Shown: one piece after another, positions 9,046 through 17,753 of the stretch | Layout: the number at the start of each line of letters is the position of its first letter | How positions within the stretch are numbered: the stretch's first letter is position 1 | Origin: G963666705 sp963666705 | GTDB lineage: Bacteria; Pseudomonadota; Alphaproteobacteria; CADEGL01 | Assembly (NCBI GenBank): GCA_963666705.2 | Contig: CAXXKO010000009.1 | Coordinates: 1 to 64,000 of the forward strand | DNA: 64,000 nt | Direction of reading: 5' to 3' | Position numbers and translations under genes: made by a program | The notes under the pieces: model-generated | Told to the model about the DNA's origin: nothing | The model's input: the letters and a program-made list of their open reading frames with translations, nothing else | The model's database searches: none

Positions 9046-9267
9046 TTAGCCGAGTCGGGGGCCGCCCCCCTTTTCCCGCGAGCCCTGGACGATGCGGTCC
9101 AGGATCATCGCGCAGAACACGATGACGATGCCGGCAAGCACGCCCTTGCCGGTCTCCATGTGGCGCAGCGCGCGCACAACCTCGTAGCCGAGCCCGCCCG
9201 CGCCGATCAGCGCGGCGACCACCACCATCGACAGGCTCATCATGATGGTCTGGTTGATGCCGGTCAA
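9046..9267 (-). pseudogene. C-terminal remnant of ProW-like ABC permease
   Basis: About 74 residues read TGINQTIMMSLSMVVVAALI and GAGGLGYEVVRALRHMETGK, followed by a last membrane span and a short tail. This is the end of the glycine-betaine permease ProW/OpuAB. It lies 53 bp upstream of the binding-protein gene in the same direction, as expected for an operon. The 5' portion has been replaced by the TcmP fragment at about 9268. The ATPase gene is missing too. Confidence 0.85.
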
Positions 9268-9269
9268 AC

Positions 9270-9748
9270 CGTTTCACAGGCCAGCGGAAGGGTTCGAAAT
9301 CAAGACTTACTTCGGCGATTTCGAAGATGCTGTCAGAGAAATTCAGGCGTTTATCGGTAGTTCATTTCCGTTGATTTTTATCGACCCTACAGGATGGACA
9401 GGTTATCCGTTCGACAAGATAAAGCCCCTCTTCGCGCGACCCAAGTGCGAGGTTCTTATCAATTTCATGTATGCGTTTGTTCATCGCTTTGTTCACAGCG
9501 AGGACGAAGACACTATTACTTCATTGAACCCGATTCTGGGAGGAGCCGGTTGGCGTAATCGCCTCGACCCGAGACTTGATCGCGGTCACGCGGTTGAGAC
9601 GCTGTTTCGTGAGACGCTTAAGGCTATCGGCGATTTCGAGTTTGTAATTTCGACGAAAATCGACAAGGCCACAACCGAACGGCCGCACTTTTTCATAGCT
9701 TACGGCACAAAGAGTTTGGAAGGGCTTAAGGCATTTCGACAAGCGGAA
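9270..9748 (+). pseudogene. Fragment of three-Cys-motif partner protein TcmP
   Basis: The frame encodes FPLIFIDPTGWTGYPFDKIK, then CEVLINFMYAFVHRF, a GGAGWR stretch, FVISTKIDK and HFFIAYGTKSLEGLKAFR. This is the central and C-terminal region of TcmP proteins, which are typically encoded beside a radical-SAM-like three-Cys-motif protein and often occur in mobile or defence-like contexts. Both ends are missing: the left fuses to the ProW remnant and the right ends at the IS6 terminus at 9749. Its base composition looks lower in GC than its neighbours, which suggests transfer. The partner gene is absent. Confidence 0.7.
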
Positions 9749-10203
9749 GGTGCTGTCAACTTAACGAAGGCAGGTCGCAGTTGAACGTCTGAACTGAGCG
9801 GCTCAAGCAGCAGCGGTCACGGTCCGCCACGTGTTCATCGCGTCACCGCGGAATTGGCGCATTGTCTTGCGAGTGATCAGATGACGTTGGACATTGAAGG
9901 TGTTGTAGATGGCGGCGTGGGTGGAGAGAAACCTTTGCGCCGATCCTGATGACTTGAAGCCCTGCATCCTGCGTTCTCGTTGTCGAACCGGCAGGTGCGA
10001 ATTCTCCGCCCGATTGTTGCTCCGTCCGCCGGTAACGTGTTTCCCCGTCATGTTGAGATCACGCAATGCTGCCCCGTAAGATGGCAGTTTATCGGTCACC
10101 ACCTTATTCGGCGCATACCCCTGCTTCTTGAGCAGTTTGCGCATCAGCTTGAGTGCTGCTTTCTTGTTCCTCCGGGACTGAACCAGGATATCCAGCACCT
10201 CAC
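9749..10203 (-). mobile_element. IS6 copy 2, left part (transposase C-terminus)
   Basis: This is near identical to the intact IS6 at 7070-7875. It begins with the terminal GGTGCTGTCA and encodes the last 130 or so residues of the transposase. At 10203 it is interrupted by an IS3-type element; the rest resumes at 11618. The transposase is therefore inactive. Confidence 0.9.
10189..10203. repeat. 15-bp direct repeat, left copy
   Basis: TATCCAGCACCTCAC occurs immediately before the IS3-type element and again immediately after it at 11618-11632. In the undisrupted IS6 copy the sequence occurs once, so it is a duplication created by the insertion. Fifteen bp is much longer than the 3-5 bp typical of IS3 elements. 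Confidence 0.8.
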
Positions 10204-10269
10204 TGAGTCGGACCCGATTTCCTTGGACACAGAATTGGCTTAATCGAAGTGTCCAAGGAGGACCGGAAC

Positions 10270-10680
10270 ATGACCGATAATTTTGAGAAGAAAGTTGCTG
10301 TTGATGGGCCTGTAGTAAATGCGGGCGAGCTTGGCTCGTCCACGTTTTCCCCAGGCCAGGCTTTGCCGGCAGGCCCGCTGGGACTTGGCCAGCGATGGAC
10401 GGTGGCGCGCAAGCGTGAGGTCGTTCTGCGGCTTTTGCGTGACGAGCCGGTGCAACTTCTGTCGCGCCAGTTGGGCGTAGAGATCTTCCGGCTCGAGCAG
10501 TGGCGTGAGAAAGCGATCGGCGGGATCGACGCCTCGCTCAAGCAACGCAAGGGCGATCCGGTGCAGGCGGAACTGGATAGCGCCATGAAGCGGATCGGAG
10601 AGTTGACCATGCAGGTGGAACTGCTGGAGGCCAAGACGGAGACCTTCGGCCCTTTGGGGCGGCGGAGGTCGCGGCGATGA
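10270..10680 (+). CDS. IS3-type OrfA (DNA-binding subunit)
   Basis: The 136-aa product has a helix-turn-helix segment, RWTVARKREVVLRLLRDEPV with LLSRQLGVEIFRLEQW, and a C-terminal coiled coil (AELDSAMKRIGELTMQVELL), the normal OrfA layout. It recognises the element ends and joins OrfB. The ATG at 10270 is preceded by AAGGAGGA; an upstream in-frame codon at 10249 lacks such a site. The stop overlaps the start of orfB in an ATGA, pointing to translational coupling rather than the -1 frameshift that makes OrfAB in many IS3 elements. Confidence 0.8.
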   Translation: MTDNFEKKVAVDGPVVNAGELGSSTFSPGQALPAGPLGLGQRWTVARKREVVLRLLRDEPVQLLSRQLGVEIFRLEQWREKAIGGIDASLKQRKGDPVQAELDSAMKRIGELTMQVELLEAKTETFGPLGRRRSRR

Positions 10681-11582
10681 GTGCCGCCACCTCGCCCGGC
10701 ACGGGTCTGGCCTACGGCCTGCGGCGGGTCTGCGCCGCCTGGGGCATGGCCCGCTCCTCGTTCTACGCCATGACCTCCGGCCAGCACGCCGAGCAGCCGC
10801 CGGCAAAGCGTCGGGGACCGAAGCCCGCGATCTCGGACCAGGCGCTGCTGGTGGCGATCGAAGCCGACCTGGAGGCATCGCCCTGGGAGGGCGAGGGCTA
10901 CCGCAAGGTCTGGGCTCGGCTTCGGGTCTGTCGCGACATCCGGGTTGCCCGCAAGCGGGTGCTCCGCCTGATGCGCGAGAACAATCTGCTCTCGCCCCAT
11001 CGCTGCCGCCGCCGTGGCGGCAATCCCCATGACGGTGAGATCATCACTCATGCCCCCAACCTCATGTGGGGCACCGATGGCGTTCGGGTGTTCACGGTGG
11101 ACGACGGCTGGGGCTGGATCTTCACCGCCGTCGAGCATTGGAACGCCGAGTGTGTCGGCTGGCATGTCTGCAAGCGCGGCGACCGCTTCGCCGCCCTGCA
11201 GCCGATCTCCATGGGGCTTGCCGGGCTGTATGGCTCGACCGCGGCCGGCGCGGCTCGGGGGCTGGCCTTGCGGATGGATCACGGCTCCCAGTATCTGTCG
11301 GACCACTTCACCAACCAGATCAAGTTCTGGGGCATCCAGCCGTCCTACGCCTTCGTCGCCGAGCCCCAGACCAACGGCGTCGCCGAGCGGTTCAATCGCA
11401 CGCTGAAGGAACAGATCATCCATGGTCGCATCTACCGCAACATCGCGGAGCTGCGGGACGCCGTCCGCGACTTCGTCGAACTCTACAATGCCCAGTGGAT
11501 CGTGGAGAAGAACGGCTACCTGAGCCCCGCTCAAGCTCGTCAGGCGTGGCACGCCGCGATCTCAATCAGGCCCGCCGCGTGA
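10677..11582 (+). CDS. IS3-type OrfB transposase (rve)
   Basis: The 301-aa product contains the HTH_21-like segment (RKVWARLRVCRDIRVARKRV) followed by the rve catalytic domain with Asp in LMWGTDGVRVFTV, Asp in LRMDHGSQYLSDHF and Glu in TNGVAERFNRTLKEQ. It would catalyse strand cleavage and transfer. It begins inside the stop of orfA (ATGA). No defects are seen, so the element is likely capable of movement. Confidence 0.9.
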   Translation: MSAATSPGTGLAYGLRRVCAAWGMARSSFYAMTSGQHAEQPPAKRRGPKPAISDQALLVAIEADLEASPWEGEGYRKVWARLRVCRDIRVARKRVLRLMRENNLLSPHRCRRRGGNPHDGEIITHAPNLMWGTDGVRVFTVDDGWGWIFTAVEHWNAECVGWHVCKRGDRFAALQPISMGLAGLYGSTAAGAARGLALRMDHGSQYLSDHFTNQIKFWGIQPSYAFVAEPQTNGVAERFNRTLKEQIIHGRIYRNIAELRDAVRDFVELYNAQWIVEKNGYLSPAQARQAWHAAISIRPAA

Positions 11583-11617
11583 GACAAACTTGTGTCCAAG
11601 GAACCGGGTGCGCTACA

Positions 11618-11983
11618 TATCCAGCACCTCACCCTCGCTGTCCACCGCCCGCCATAGATACATCCGTTTTCCGTTGATGGAGGAAAACACCTCATCAAGG
11701 TGCCACCGGTCGTCTGGTCGAGGGCGTGATTGTCTCAGTTTTCGGGCATAGGCCTGCCCAAACTTTAAAGCCCAGCGCCGTATCGTCTCGTAAGAAACAT
11801 CGACACCACGTTCAGCGAGCAGATCCTCCACATCGCGGTAACTGAGCGGAAACCGGAAACACAGCCAGACGGCACGCTGGATTATCTCTGCAGGAAACCG
11901 ATGTCGGCGGTAGCTGATCTTGTTCATAACAGGAAGCTACTCGCCACCCGCAGCTGACACCAGCCAGTTACCGTGACAGCGCC
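11618..11983 (-). mobile_element. IS6 copy 2, right part (transposase N-terminus)
   Basis: The second half of the split IS6 copy carries the first 103 or so codons of the transposase, starting MNKISYRRHRFPAEIIQRAV, and ends with TGACAGCGCC, one base different from the end of copy 1. It abuts an ISNCY fragment at 11984. Confidence 0.9.
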
Positions 11984-12155
11984 GTGCGAGGTCCGATCGG
12001 CGTAGAGCGAGCAGAACAGCCCGTTTTCGGCGATCACCTCGCCGAGCCCGCGGAACGTGCTCATCGTGCCCTCCTCGGCAACGAAGAAGCCCGAATAGAC
12101 CTCCGATGTCGCATCGTCCATGGCCACGATCAGGTCCCACCACTGGCCCGCAACC
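11984..12155 (-). mobile_element. ISNCY transposase fragment
   Basis: The minus strand encodes QWWDLIVAMDDATSEVYSGF, then FVAEEGTMSTFRGLGEVIAE and NGLFCSLYADRTSH. This is the catalytic core of ISNCY-family transposases, with an Asp in AMDDAT and one in YADR. It is cut by the IS6 end on the left and by an IS21 end (TGAGAACGGCGGAGC) at 12156. A related, longer and separately decayed piece lies at 28751-29450. Confidence 0.8.
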
Positions 12156-13195
12156 TGAGAACGGCGGAGCAATAATCCCCCAGTGAAGCGGCCGGTTTGT
12201 CCGGTTGCGGCGGCGGACCAATATGGGACCGTCTATAGCCTTTGTCAGGATTGACCTGATGGAAGGTGGGGGATGTACGGAGTGGATCTTTATCGACGAG
12301 TGCGACTGGCGTGTCATCGTGAGGGTTTGAGCCGACGGGAAGCTTCTCGCCAGTTCGGGATCGACCGCAAGACGGTTGCCAAGATACTGTTGCATTCGGA
12401 ACCGCCGGGATATCGGCGACGCCAGCCGCCGAAGCGCCCGAAGCTGGCGCCGTTCACGGATATCATCGACGGCATTCTGGAAGAGGATCGCACGGTTCAC
12501 CGCAAGCAGCGGCACACGGCGAAGCGGATCTTCGAGCGTCTTCGTGACGAACATGGCTTCACGGGCAAGCAGACGATCGTGAAGGATTACGTTCGCGAAC
12601 GGCACCTTGGTCTGCGGGAGATGTTCGTGCCGCTGGCGCACCCTCCGGGTCATGCCCAGGCGGACTTTGGCGAGGCGGATGCGATCATTGCCGGCGTCAT
12701 GCATCGCGCGCATTTTTTCGTCATGACGCTTCCTCACAGCGATGCCTGCTTTGTTGCGGCCTACCCGGCGGCGACGGCGGAGGCTTGGCTGGACGGGCAC
12801 AATGCGGCCTTTGCCTTCTTCGGCGGGGTTCCCCAATCGATTCTCTACGACAACGACAAGTGTCTGGTGTCGCGCATCCTGCCGGACGGCACGCGGCAAC
12901 GGACCCGGTCGTTCAGCGGGCTGCAGTCCCATTACCTGTTCGAGGACCGCTACGGCCGCCCCGGCAAGGGCAACGATAAAGGCAATGTAGAAGGGGTGGT
13001 TGGCTACGCCCGGCGGAACTTTATGGTGCCGCGTCCCCGGTTTGCGAGTTGGGACACCTTCAATGCCCAGCTGGAGGAACAATGCCGCAACCGGCAGGGC
13101 GAGGTCGTGCGCGGCCACCGTGAGACTATCGGCGAGCGCCTCAGGCGCGATTGCGAAGCGTTGATGGTTTTGCCGCCGGCGCCGTTCGATGGATC
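12156..13195 (+). mobile_element. IS21 copy A, 5' part only
   Basis: The element starts TGAGAACGGCGGAGCAATAA at 12156, matching the left end of the intact IS21 at 26181. The leader and about 307 codons of istA follow. At 13196 an IS256 element begins and the rest of this IS21 does not resume after it, so istB and the right end have been lost. Confidence 0.85.
12273..13195 (+). pseudogene. istA: Truncated IS21 transposase IstA
   Basis: The frame starts MYGVDLYRRVRLACHREGLS with an HTH, followed by the rve core (HAQADFGEADAIIAG, ILYDNDKCLVSRIL, GNDKGNVEGVVGYARR). It stops being IstA after LPPAPFDG, where IS256 begins. The full-length protein is about 500 aa, so roughly 40 percent is missing. 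The catalytic residues remain but the C-terminal domain and the helper IstB are gone. Confidence 0.88.
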
Positions 13196-14622
13196 GTGTC
13201 CCGTGGGGTGGTGTAAGAGCGGCGGGCGCCTCACGGGATCCGGCGGGTTGAGCCGGACCGATCAAGCCGCCTCGGGCGGCAGCTTGACCCAGTCATCTTG
13301 GCTGATCGGGGCGATGGTTTCCAGGGTCATGTAGCGTGCCCTCTGGACCGCCCATTCGTCGTTCTGTTCGAGCAGGATGGCACCGATCAGTCGGGTGATG
13401 GCGGCCTCGTTGGGGAAGATGCCGACGACGTTGGTGCGGCGCTTGATCTCGCCGTTGAGGCGTTCGAGGGGATTGGTCGAGTGCAGCTTGGTTCGGTGCT
13501 CCCTGGGGAAGGTCATATAGGCCAGGACGTCGGGCTCGGCCTCGTCCATCAAGCTCGCCAGCTTGGGCGCCTTGGGGCGGAGCTGGTCGGCGACCTGGCG
13601 CCACTGGGTGCTGGCGGCCTCGGCATCCTCCTGGGCAAAGGCGGTGGCGACGAAGGCCGCCACCACGCGGCGGCCCTGCCTGCCGGCATGGGCCAGGAGG
13701 TTGCGCATGAAGTGGACCCGGCAGCGCTGCCAGGTGGCGTTCAGGATTCGCCCGACGGCGGCCTTGAGGCCCTTGTGGTCATCGGAGATCACCAGCTTCA
13801 CGCCGCGCAAGCCGCGCCTGGCCAGGGAGCGTAGGAACTCGGTCCAGAAGGTCTCGGCCTCCGAGGCGCCAATCGCCATACCCAGAATCTCGCGCCGGCC
13901 CTGGGCATTGACGGCGACGGCGACGATTACGGCGACCGAGACGATGCGCCCGGCGTGACGCACCTTCACATAGGTCGCGTCGAGCCAAAGATAGGGCTAG
14001 TCGCCCTCCAGGGGGCGTTCCAGGAAGCCATGGACCCTGTCGTCGATCTCCGCGCACAGCCGCGAGACCTGGCTCTTGGAGATGCCGGACATGCCCATGG
14101 CCTGGACAAGGTCATCGACCGAGCGGGTCGAGACGCCCTGGATGTAGGCCTCCTGGATCACCGCCGCGAGCGCCTTCTCGGCCATCCGGCGGGGCTCCAG
14201 GAAGCCGGGGAAGTAGGCGCCCTTCCTGAGCTTGGGGATCTTCAGCTCGACCGTGCCGGCGCGGGTCTCCCAGACCCGGTCGCGGTAACCGTTGCGCTGG
14301 TTGATCCGTTCCGGCGAGCGCTCGCCGTGGCCGGCGCCGGTCAGGCCCAGGACTTCCAGTTCCATCAGGCGCTCGGCGGTGAAGCCGATCATCTCGCGCA
14401 GCAGATCGGCATCCGAGCTCTTCTCAAGCAGCGTGCGAAGGGTCATCATATCGTCGGTCATCGTGGTCTTCCTCGGTTCCAGGTTGCGTTGTTCCAACCC
14501 AACCCTAACCCGGAAACCGCGATGGCCGCCCGCTGTGGATAACCGGCTTGCCTAGGCCAGACTCTTGACGGTCGCTACGGCAAGCCGGTTACCCACAGAT
14601 CCTACACCACGTCCTGGGACAC
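13196..14622 (-). mobile_element. IS256-family element with nonsense-mutated transposase
   Basis: The ends GTGTCCCGTGGGGTGGTGTA (13196) and, in reverse complement, GTGTCCCAGGACGTGGTGTA (to 14622) are inverted repeats. The body is one IS256-type transposase on the minus strand. The flanking 8 bp (GATGGATC, GACCGATT) are only partly similar, so a clean target duplication is not shown. Confidence 0.85.
13262..14461 (-). pseudogene. IS256-family transposase with one in-frame amber codon
   Basis: Reading from 14461, MTDDMMTLRTLLEKSSDADL leads through RINQRNGYRDRVWETRAGTV to FLERPLEGD. A TAG follows at 13997-13999, and then the same frame continues PYLWLDATYVKVRHAGRIV through the DDE domain to KLPPEAA. 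In relatives this position is Trp (EGDWPYLWLDAT), so a single TGG-to-TAG change explains the break. Everything else looks intact: GVKLVISDDHKGLK holds the second Asp and TTNPLERLN-type sequence the Glu region. It would be active only with amber suppression. Confidence 0.88.
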
Positions 14623-14786
14623 GACCGATTCACTCCGTGCCGATGGTCCGTTCGCAACCACGGTTTGATTGTCACCCCAGACTTCGCGCGCCAGCGCGGC
14701 TGGGCTGTCGGCGCTCGTTCGGACGCGGCGAACGACGTGCTTCTACGACGCTTGCGCGTCGCCGACTCGCTCGCCGTGATAGATGC
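14623..14786. other. Unassigned sequence between IS256 and IS21
   Basis: A 164-bp stretch with no recognisable protein. The open frames on both strands (plus VTPDFARQRGWAVGARSDAA, minus the complement) are GC-skew frames without family similarity that I know. It is not the missing continuation of IS21 copy A. It may be the end of yet another element. Confidence 0.4.
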
Positions 14787-14986
14787 TGTCAACGGCGGAG
14801 CAAAATTAGTCCACCCGGGCGGAGCAAAACTAGTCCACTTGACGTTATGCGGTACGCGGTGTTGGGGGGTTGTCCCGGTAGTCCATAGGAGGGACCCGCG
14901 CTGCTTCGTGTAGCGCTTGCGTTACGCGGAGCGAAGCAGCGTGGGAGGTTCCTGTGGACCCACCGGGTCAACCATTGCACCGGCGG

Positions 14987-15757
14987 TCAAGCAGGTATTT
15001 TTGGGGATTTCCGCCGTTTTTGGCTTTGGTTGAGACGATAGCTCTCGCCGTTCATTTCCAGGATATGGACATGGTGGGTGAGGCGGTCCAGCAAAGCCCC
15101 GGTCAGGCGTTCCGAGCCGAATATCTCCGTCCACTCATCGAACGGCAAGTTGGAGGTCACCAGGATCGAGCCCCGCTCGTAGCGCTGGCTGAAGACTTCG
15201 AACAGCAGCTCGGCGCCGGTCTTCGAGAGCGGCACGAAGCCGAGTTCGTCGATGATCAGAAGGTGATACTTTGCCAGTTGCTTCTGCAGGCGCAACAGGC
15301 GTTTTTCATCCCCGGCCTCCATCAGTTCATGAACCAGGGCAGCGGCCGTGAGGAAGCCGACGGAGAGCCCCTTTTGGCAGGCCGCCAGACCGAGACCGAG
15401 GGCGATATGGGTCTTGCCGGTTCCGCTGTTGCCGAGCGCGATGATATTCTCACGACGCTCGACGTATTCGCATCGCGCCAACTCCAGAACCAGCATCTTG
15501 TCGAGCGATGCGATGGCCTTGAAGTCGAAGCTGTCGAGGCTTTTGACGGCGGGGAACCTGGCCTGTCTGATCCGCCGCTCGACCATGCGGCGCTCACGGT
15601 CGATCAGTTCCAACTCGGTCAGACGGACAAGATACCGCACATGGTCGGCGCCCTCGGTGGCGCATTGGCGGGCCAGCTTGTCGTATTCGCGCAGGAACGT
15701 CGGCAGTTTCAGGGTCTTGAGGTGATGGGCCAGCAACACTTGCGGCGTATCGGTCAT
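14987..15757 (-). CDS. istB: IS21 helper ATPase IstB (copy B)
   Basis: The 256-aa product is a DnaA/DnaC-like AAA+ protein with Walker A in LGNSGTGKTHIALGLGL, Walker B in LLIIDELGF and the conserved SQRYERGSILVTSNLPFDEW segment. IstB assembles on target DNA and stimulates IstA. The start MTDTPQVLLAHHL overlaps the istA stop by 4 bp (ATGA), the normal coupling. The protein is intact although its istA partner is broken, so it could only help another IS21 transposase in the cell, for example that at 26299. Confidence 0.92.
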   Translation of the reverse strand: MTDTPQVLLAHHLKTLKLPTFLREYDKLARQCATEGADHVRYLVRLTELELIDRERRMVERRIRQARFPAVKSLDSFDFKAIASLDKMLVLELARCEYVERRENIIALGNSGTGKTHIALGLGLAACQKGLSVGFLTAAALVHELMEAGDEKRLLRLQKQLAKYHLLIIDELGFVPLSKTGAELLFEVFSQRYERGSILVTSNLPFDEWTEIFGSERLTGALLDRLTHHVHILEMNGESYRLNQSQKRRKSPKIPA

Positions 15758-17662
15758 GACGCGCCTCCACCCAACAAGCTCATATAACTGGCGGCGGCCG
15801 TGGTCGCCACGTTGGCCCGAGGCAGGTAGGGATAGATATCCAGGTCGAGTTTGGGCGGGCGTCGCTCGATACGGCACAGCACAAGGTGTTTGACGGCGTC
15901 GTAGCCGATCGCACCCAGGCGCAGGGCGTCCTTCACCGCGCCGTGAAGCACCTCGAGATCGAAGGTCTCCACAAGCCGAAGGACCTGGACGTATTCCCGC
16001 TTGCCGGCCTTGCCCATGCGCGCCTCCAGGAGACGGCGCAGGGTTGGGAAGGCATCAGGCAGTTCCCATCCGGCTAGCGGCGCGGCCTGATCCAGGGCAC
16101 CGATCTTGTGCTCCAGCAAAGGCAGGTAGTGGATCGGATCGAAGACCATGTCTTCCCGGTCGTAGGAACGGGGGTGTCGGGCAATGATCCCGGCGCCGCA
16201 ACCGATAACCACCTCGTGGACATAGCCACGGATCCAGACTTCCTGATGGCCGTAGGCGACGGGCACGGAATAGTCATTCGTCCGGTAGCGCACCAGGGAC
16301 AGCGAGTTGACCCGCGTGCCCTGCTTGTCGCACGCGTCGAACGGTGCCGGCAGTGGCCTCTTCAACGCTTCGCGGTCACGCACAAACCGTTCGCCGATGC
16401 TCTCGCGGTGGCCGCGCAGGACGTTGCCTTGCCGGTTGCGGCATTGCTCTTCCAGGTGGCCATTGAAGGCGTCCCAGCTCGCGAACCGGGGAAGCGGCGT
16501 CATGAAGTTCCGCCGGGCATAGCCGACCACCCCCTCCACATTGCCTTTGTCGTTACCCTTGCCGGGACGGCCGTAGCGGTCCTCGAAGAGGTAATGGGAC
16601 TGCAGCCCGCTGAACGCCCGCGTTCGTTGCCGCGTGCCATCTGACAAGATGCGCGACACCAGACACTTGTCGTTGTCGTAAAGAATCGATTGGGGAACGC
16701 CGCCGAAAAAAACAAAGGCTCTGTTGTGCCCGTCCAGCCAGGCCTCCGTCGTCGCCGCCGGGTAGGCCGCAACGAAGCAGGCATCGCTGTGGGATCTCGA
16801 GATCGACGGGCTCCATGTCGGCGATCACCTGATGGTGGCGGCGATCGGCATCGACACCGGCGGCGCGAAGCACGTGCTGGGCCTGGCCGAGGGCGCGACG
16901 GAGAACGCGGCCACGGTGCAAGCCATGCTCGACAACCTGATCGAGCGCGGTCTCGATCCCGAACGGCCTCGGCTCTACATCGTCGACGGCGCCAAGGCGC
17001 TCTCGAAGGCGATCCGGCGGACCTTCGGGCGGGCGGCGGCCCTCCAGCGCTGCCAGGTGCACAAGGGGCGCAACATCACGGACCGGCTGGACGAGAGCCT
17101 CCATGCCGGCGTCAGGAAGGTCTTGCGGCAGGCCTGGCAGCAGGACGACGCGGCCAAGGCCGAACGGCTCTTGCGCAACCTCGCCCGCCGTCTGGAGCAT
17201 GAAGTGTCATGACGAAAAAATGCGCCCGATACTTGACGCCGGCGATGATCGCATCCGCCTCGCCAAAGTCCGCTCGAGCATGGCCCGGAGGATGTGACAA
17301 CGGCACAAACATCTCACGCCGACGAAGGCGCCGTTCCCGAACGTAATCCTTCACGATGGTCTCTTTGCCCGTGAAGCCATGTTCGTCGCGAAGGCGCGCT
17401 CGAATATACGCTTCGCCGTGTGGTGCTGCTTACGGTGAACCGTTCGGTCCTCCTCCAGAATACGGTCGATGATATCCGTGAAGGGGGCCAGTTTCGGGCG
17501 TTTCGGTGGCTGGCGTCGCCGATATCCCGGCGGTTCCGAATGCCGCAGCATCTTCCTCACCGTCTCGCGCGCAATGCCAAACCGACTTGCCGCCTCTCGC
17601 TGGCTCAGACCATCAACATGGCAGGCCAGCCGAACGCGCAGATATAGGTCCACGGTGTACAT
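15754..17662 (-). pseudogene. istA: IS21 IstA (copy B), frameshifted and interrupted
   Basis: The N-terminus MYTVDLYLRVRLACHVDGLS runs to RIFER at about 17395. There a 2-bp insertion (CGCGCCTTCG where other copies have CGTCTTCG) shifts the frame. The next part, KDYVRERRLRRREMF, runs to FFVMTL near 17205, where IS256 sequence intervenes. The C-terminal part resumes near 16795 (SHSDACFVAAYPAATTEAW) and is open to the stop. Two independent lesions make it a pseudogene. Confidence 0.88.
16796..17204 (+). mobile_element. Fragment of a second IS256-type transposase
   Basis: The plus strand reads DLEIDGLHVGDHLMVAAIGI, DTGGAKHVLGLAEGATENAA, LYIVDGAKALSKAIRRTFG, QRCQVHKGRNITDRL. This is the middle of an IS256 (mutator-type) transposase different from the one at 13262. 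Neither end of the element is present, yet it sits inside the istA gene of IS21 copy B. It was probably left by insertion followed by deletion on both sides. Confidence 0.85.
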
Positions 17663-17753
17663 CCTCCCGCCTTCCATCTCAAAAAAGATCGAAGGCTACA
17701 GGTGGCAGAGTTTTACTCCGCCCGCGGCTGGGAAATCCCGCCGCTTCCGTGGA

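Larger units (their letters stand above)
10204..11617 (+). mobile_element. IS3-type two-ORF insertion sequence
   Basis: The element starts TGAGTCGGACCC and ends, in reverse complement, TGTAGCGCACCC. These are imperfect inverted repeats with the TG...CA termini usual for rve elements. A further shared block, TTCCTTGGACACA, lies just inside both ends with a 1-bp offset. It contains orfA and orfB and splits an IS6 copy. It is apparently complete and among the more recent insertions in the region. Confidence 0.8.

Noticed and set aside
7070..11983. A functional IS6 composite transposon carrying the osmolyte gene
   Set aside because: No matching 8-bp duplications are found at the outer ends, one copy is split by another element, and the cargo consists mainly of fragments.
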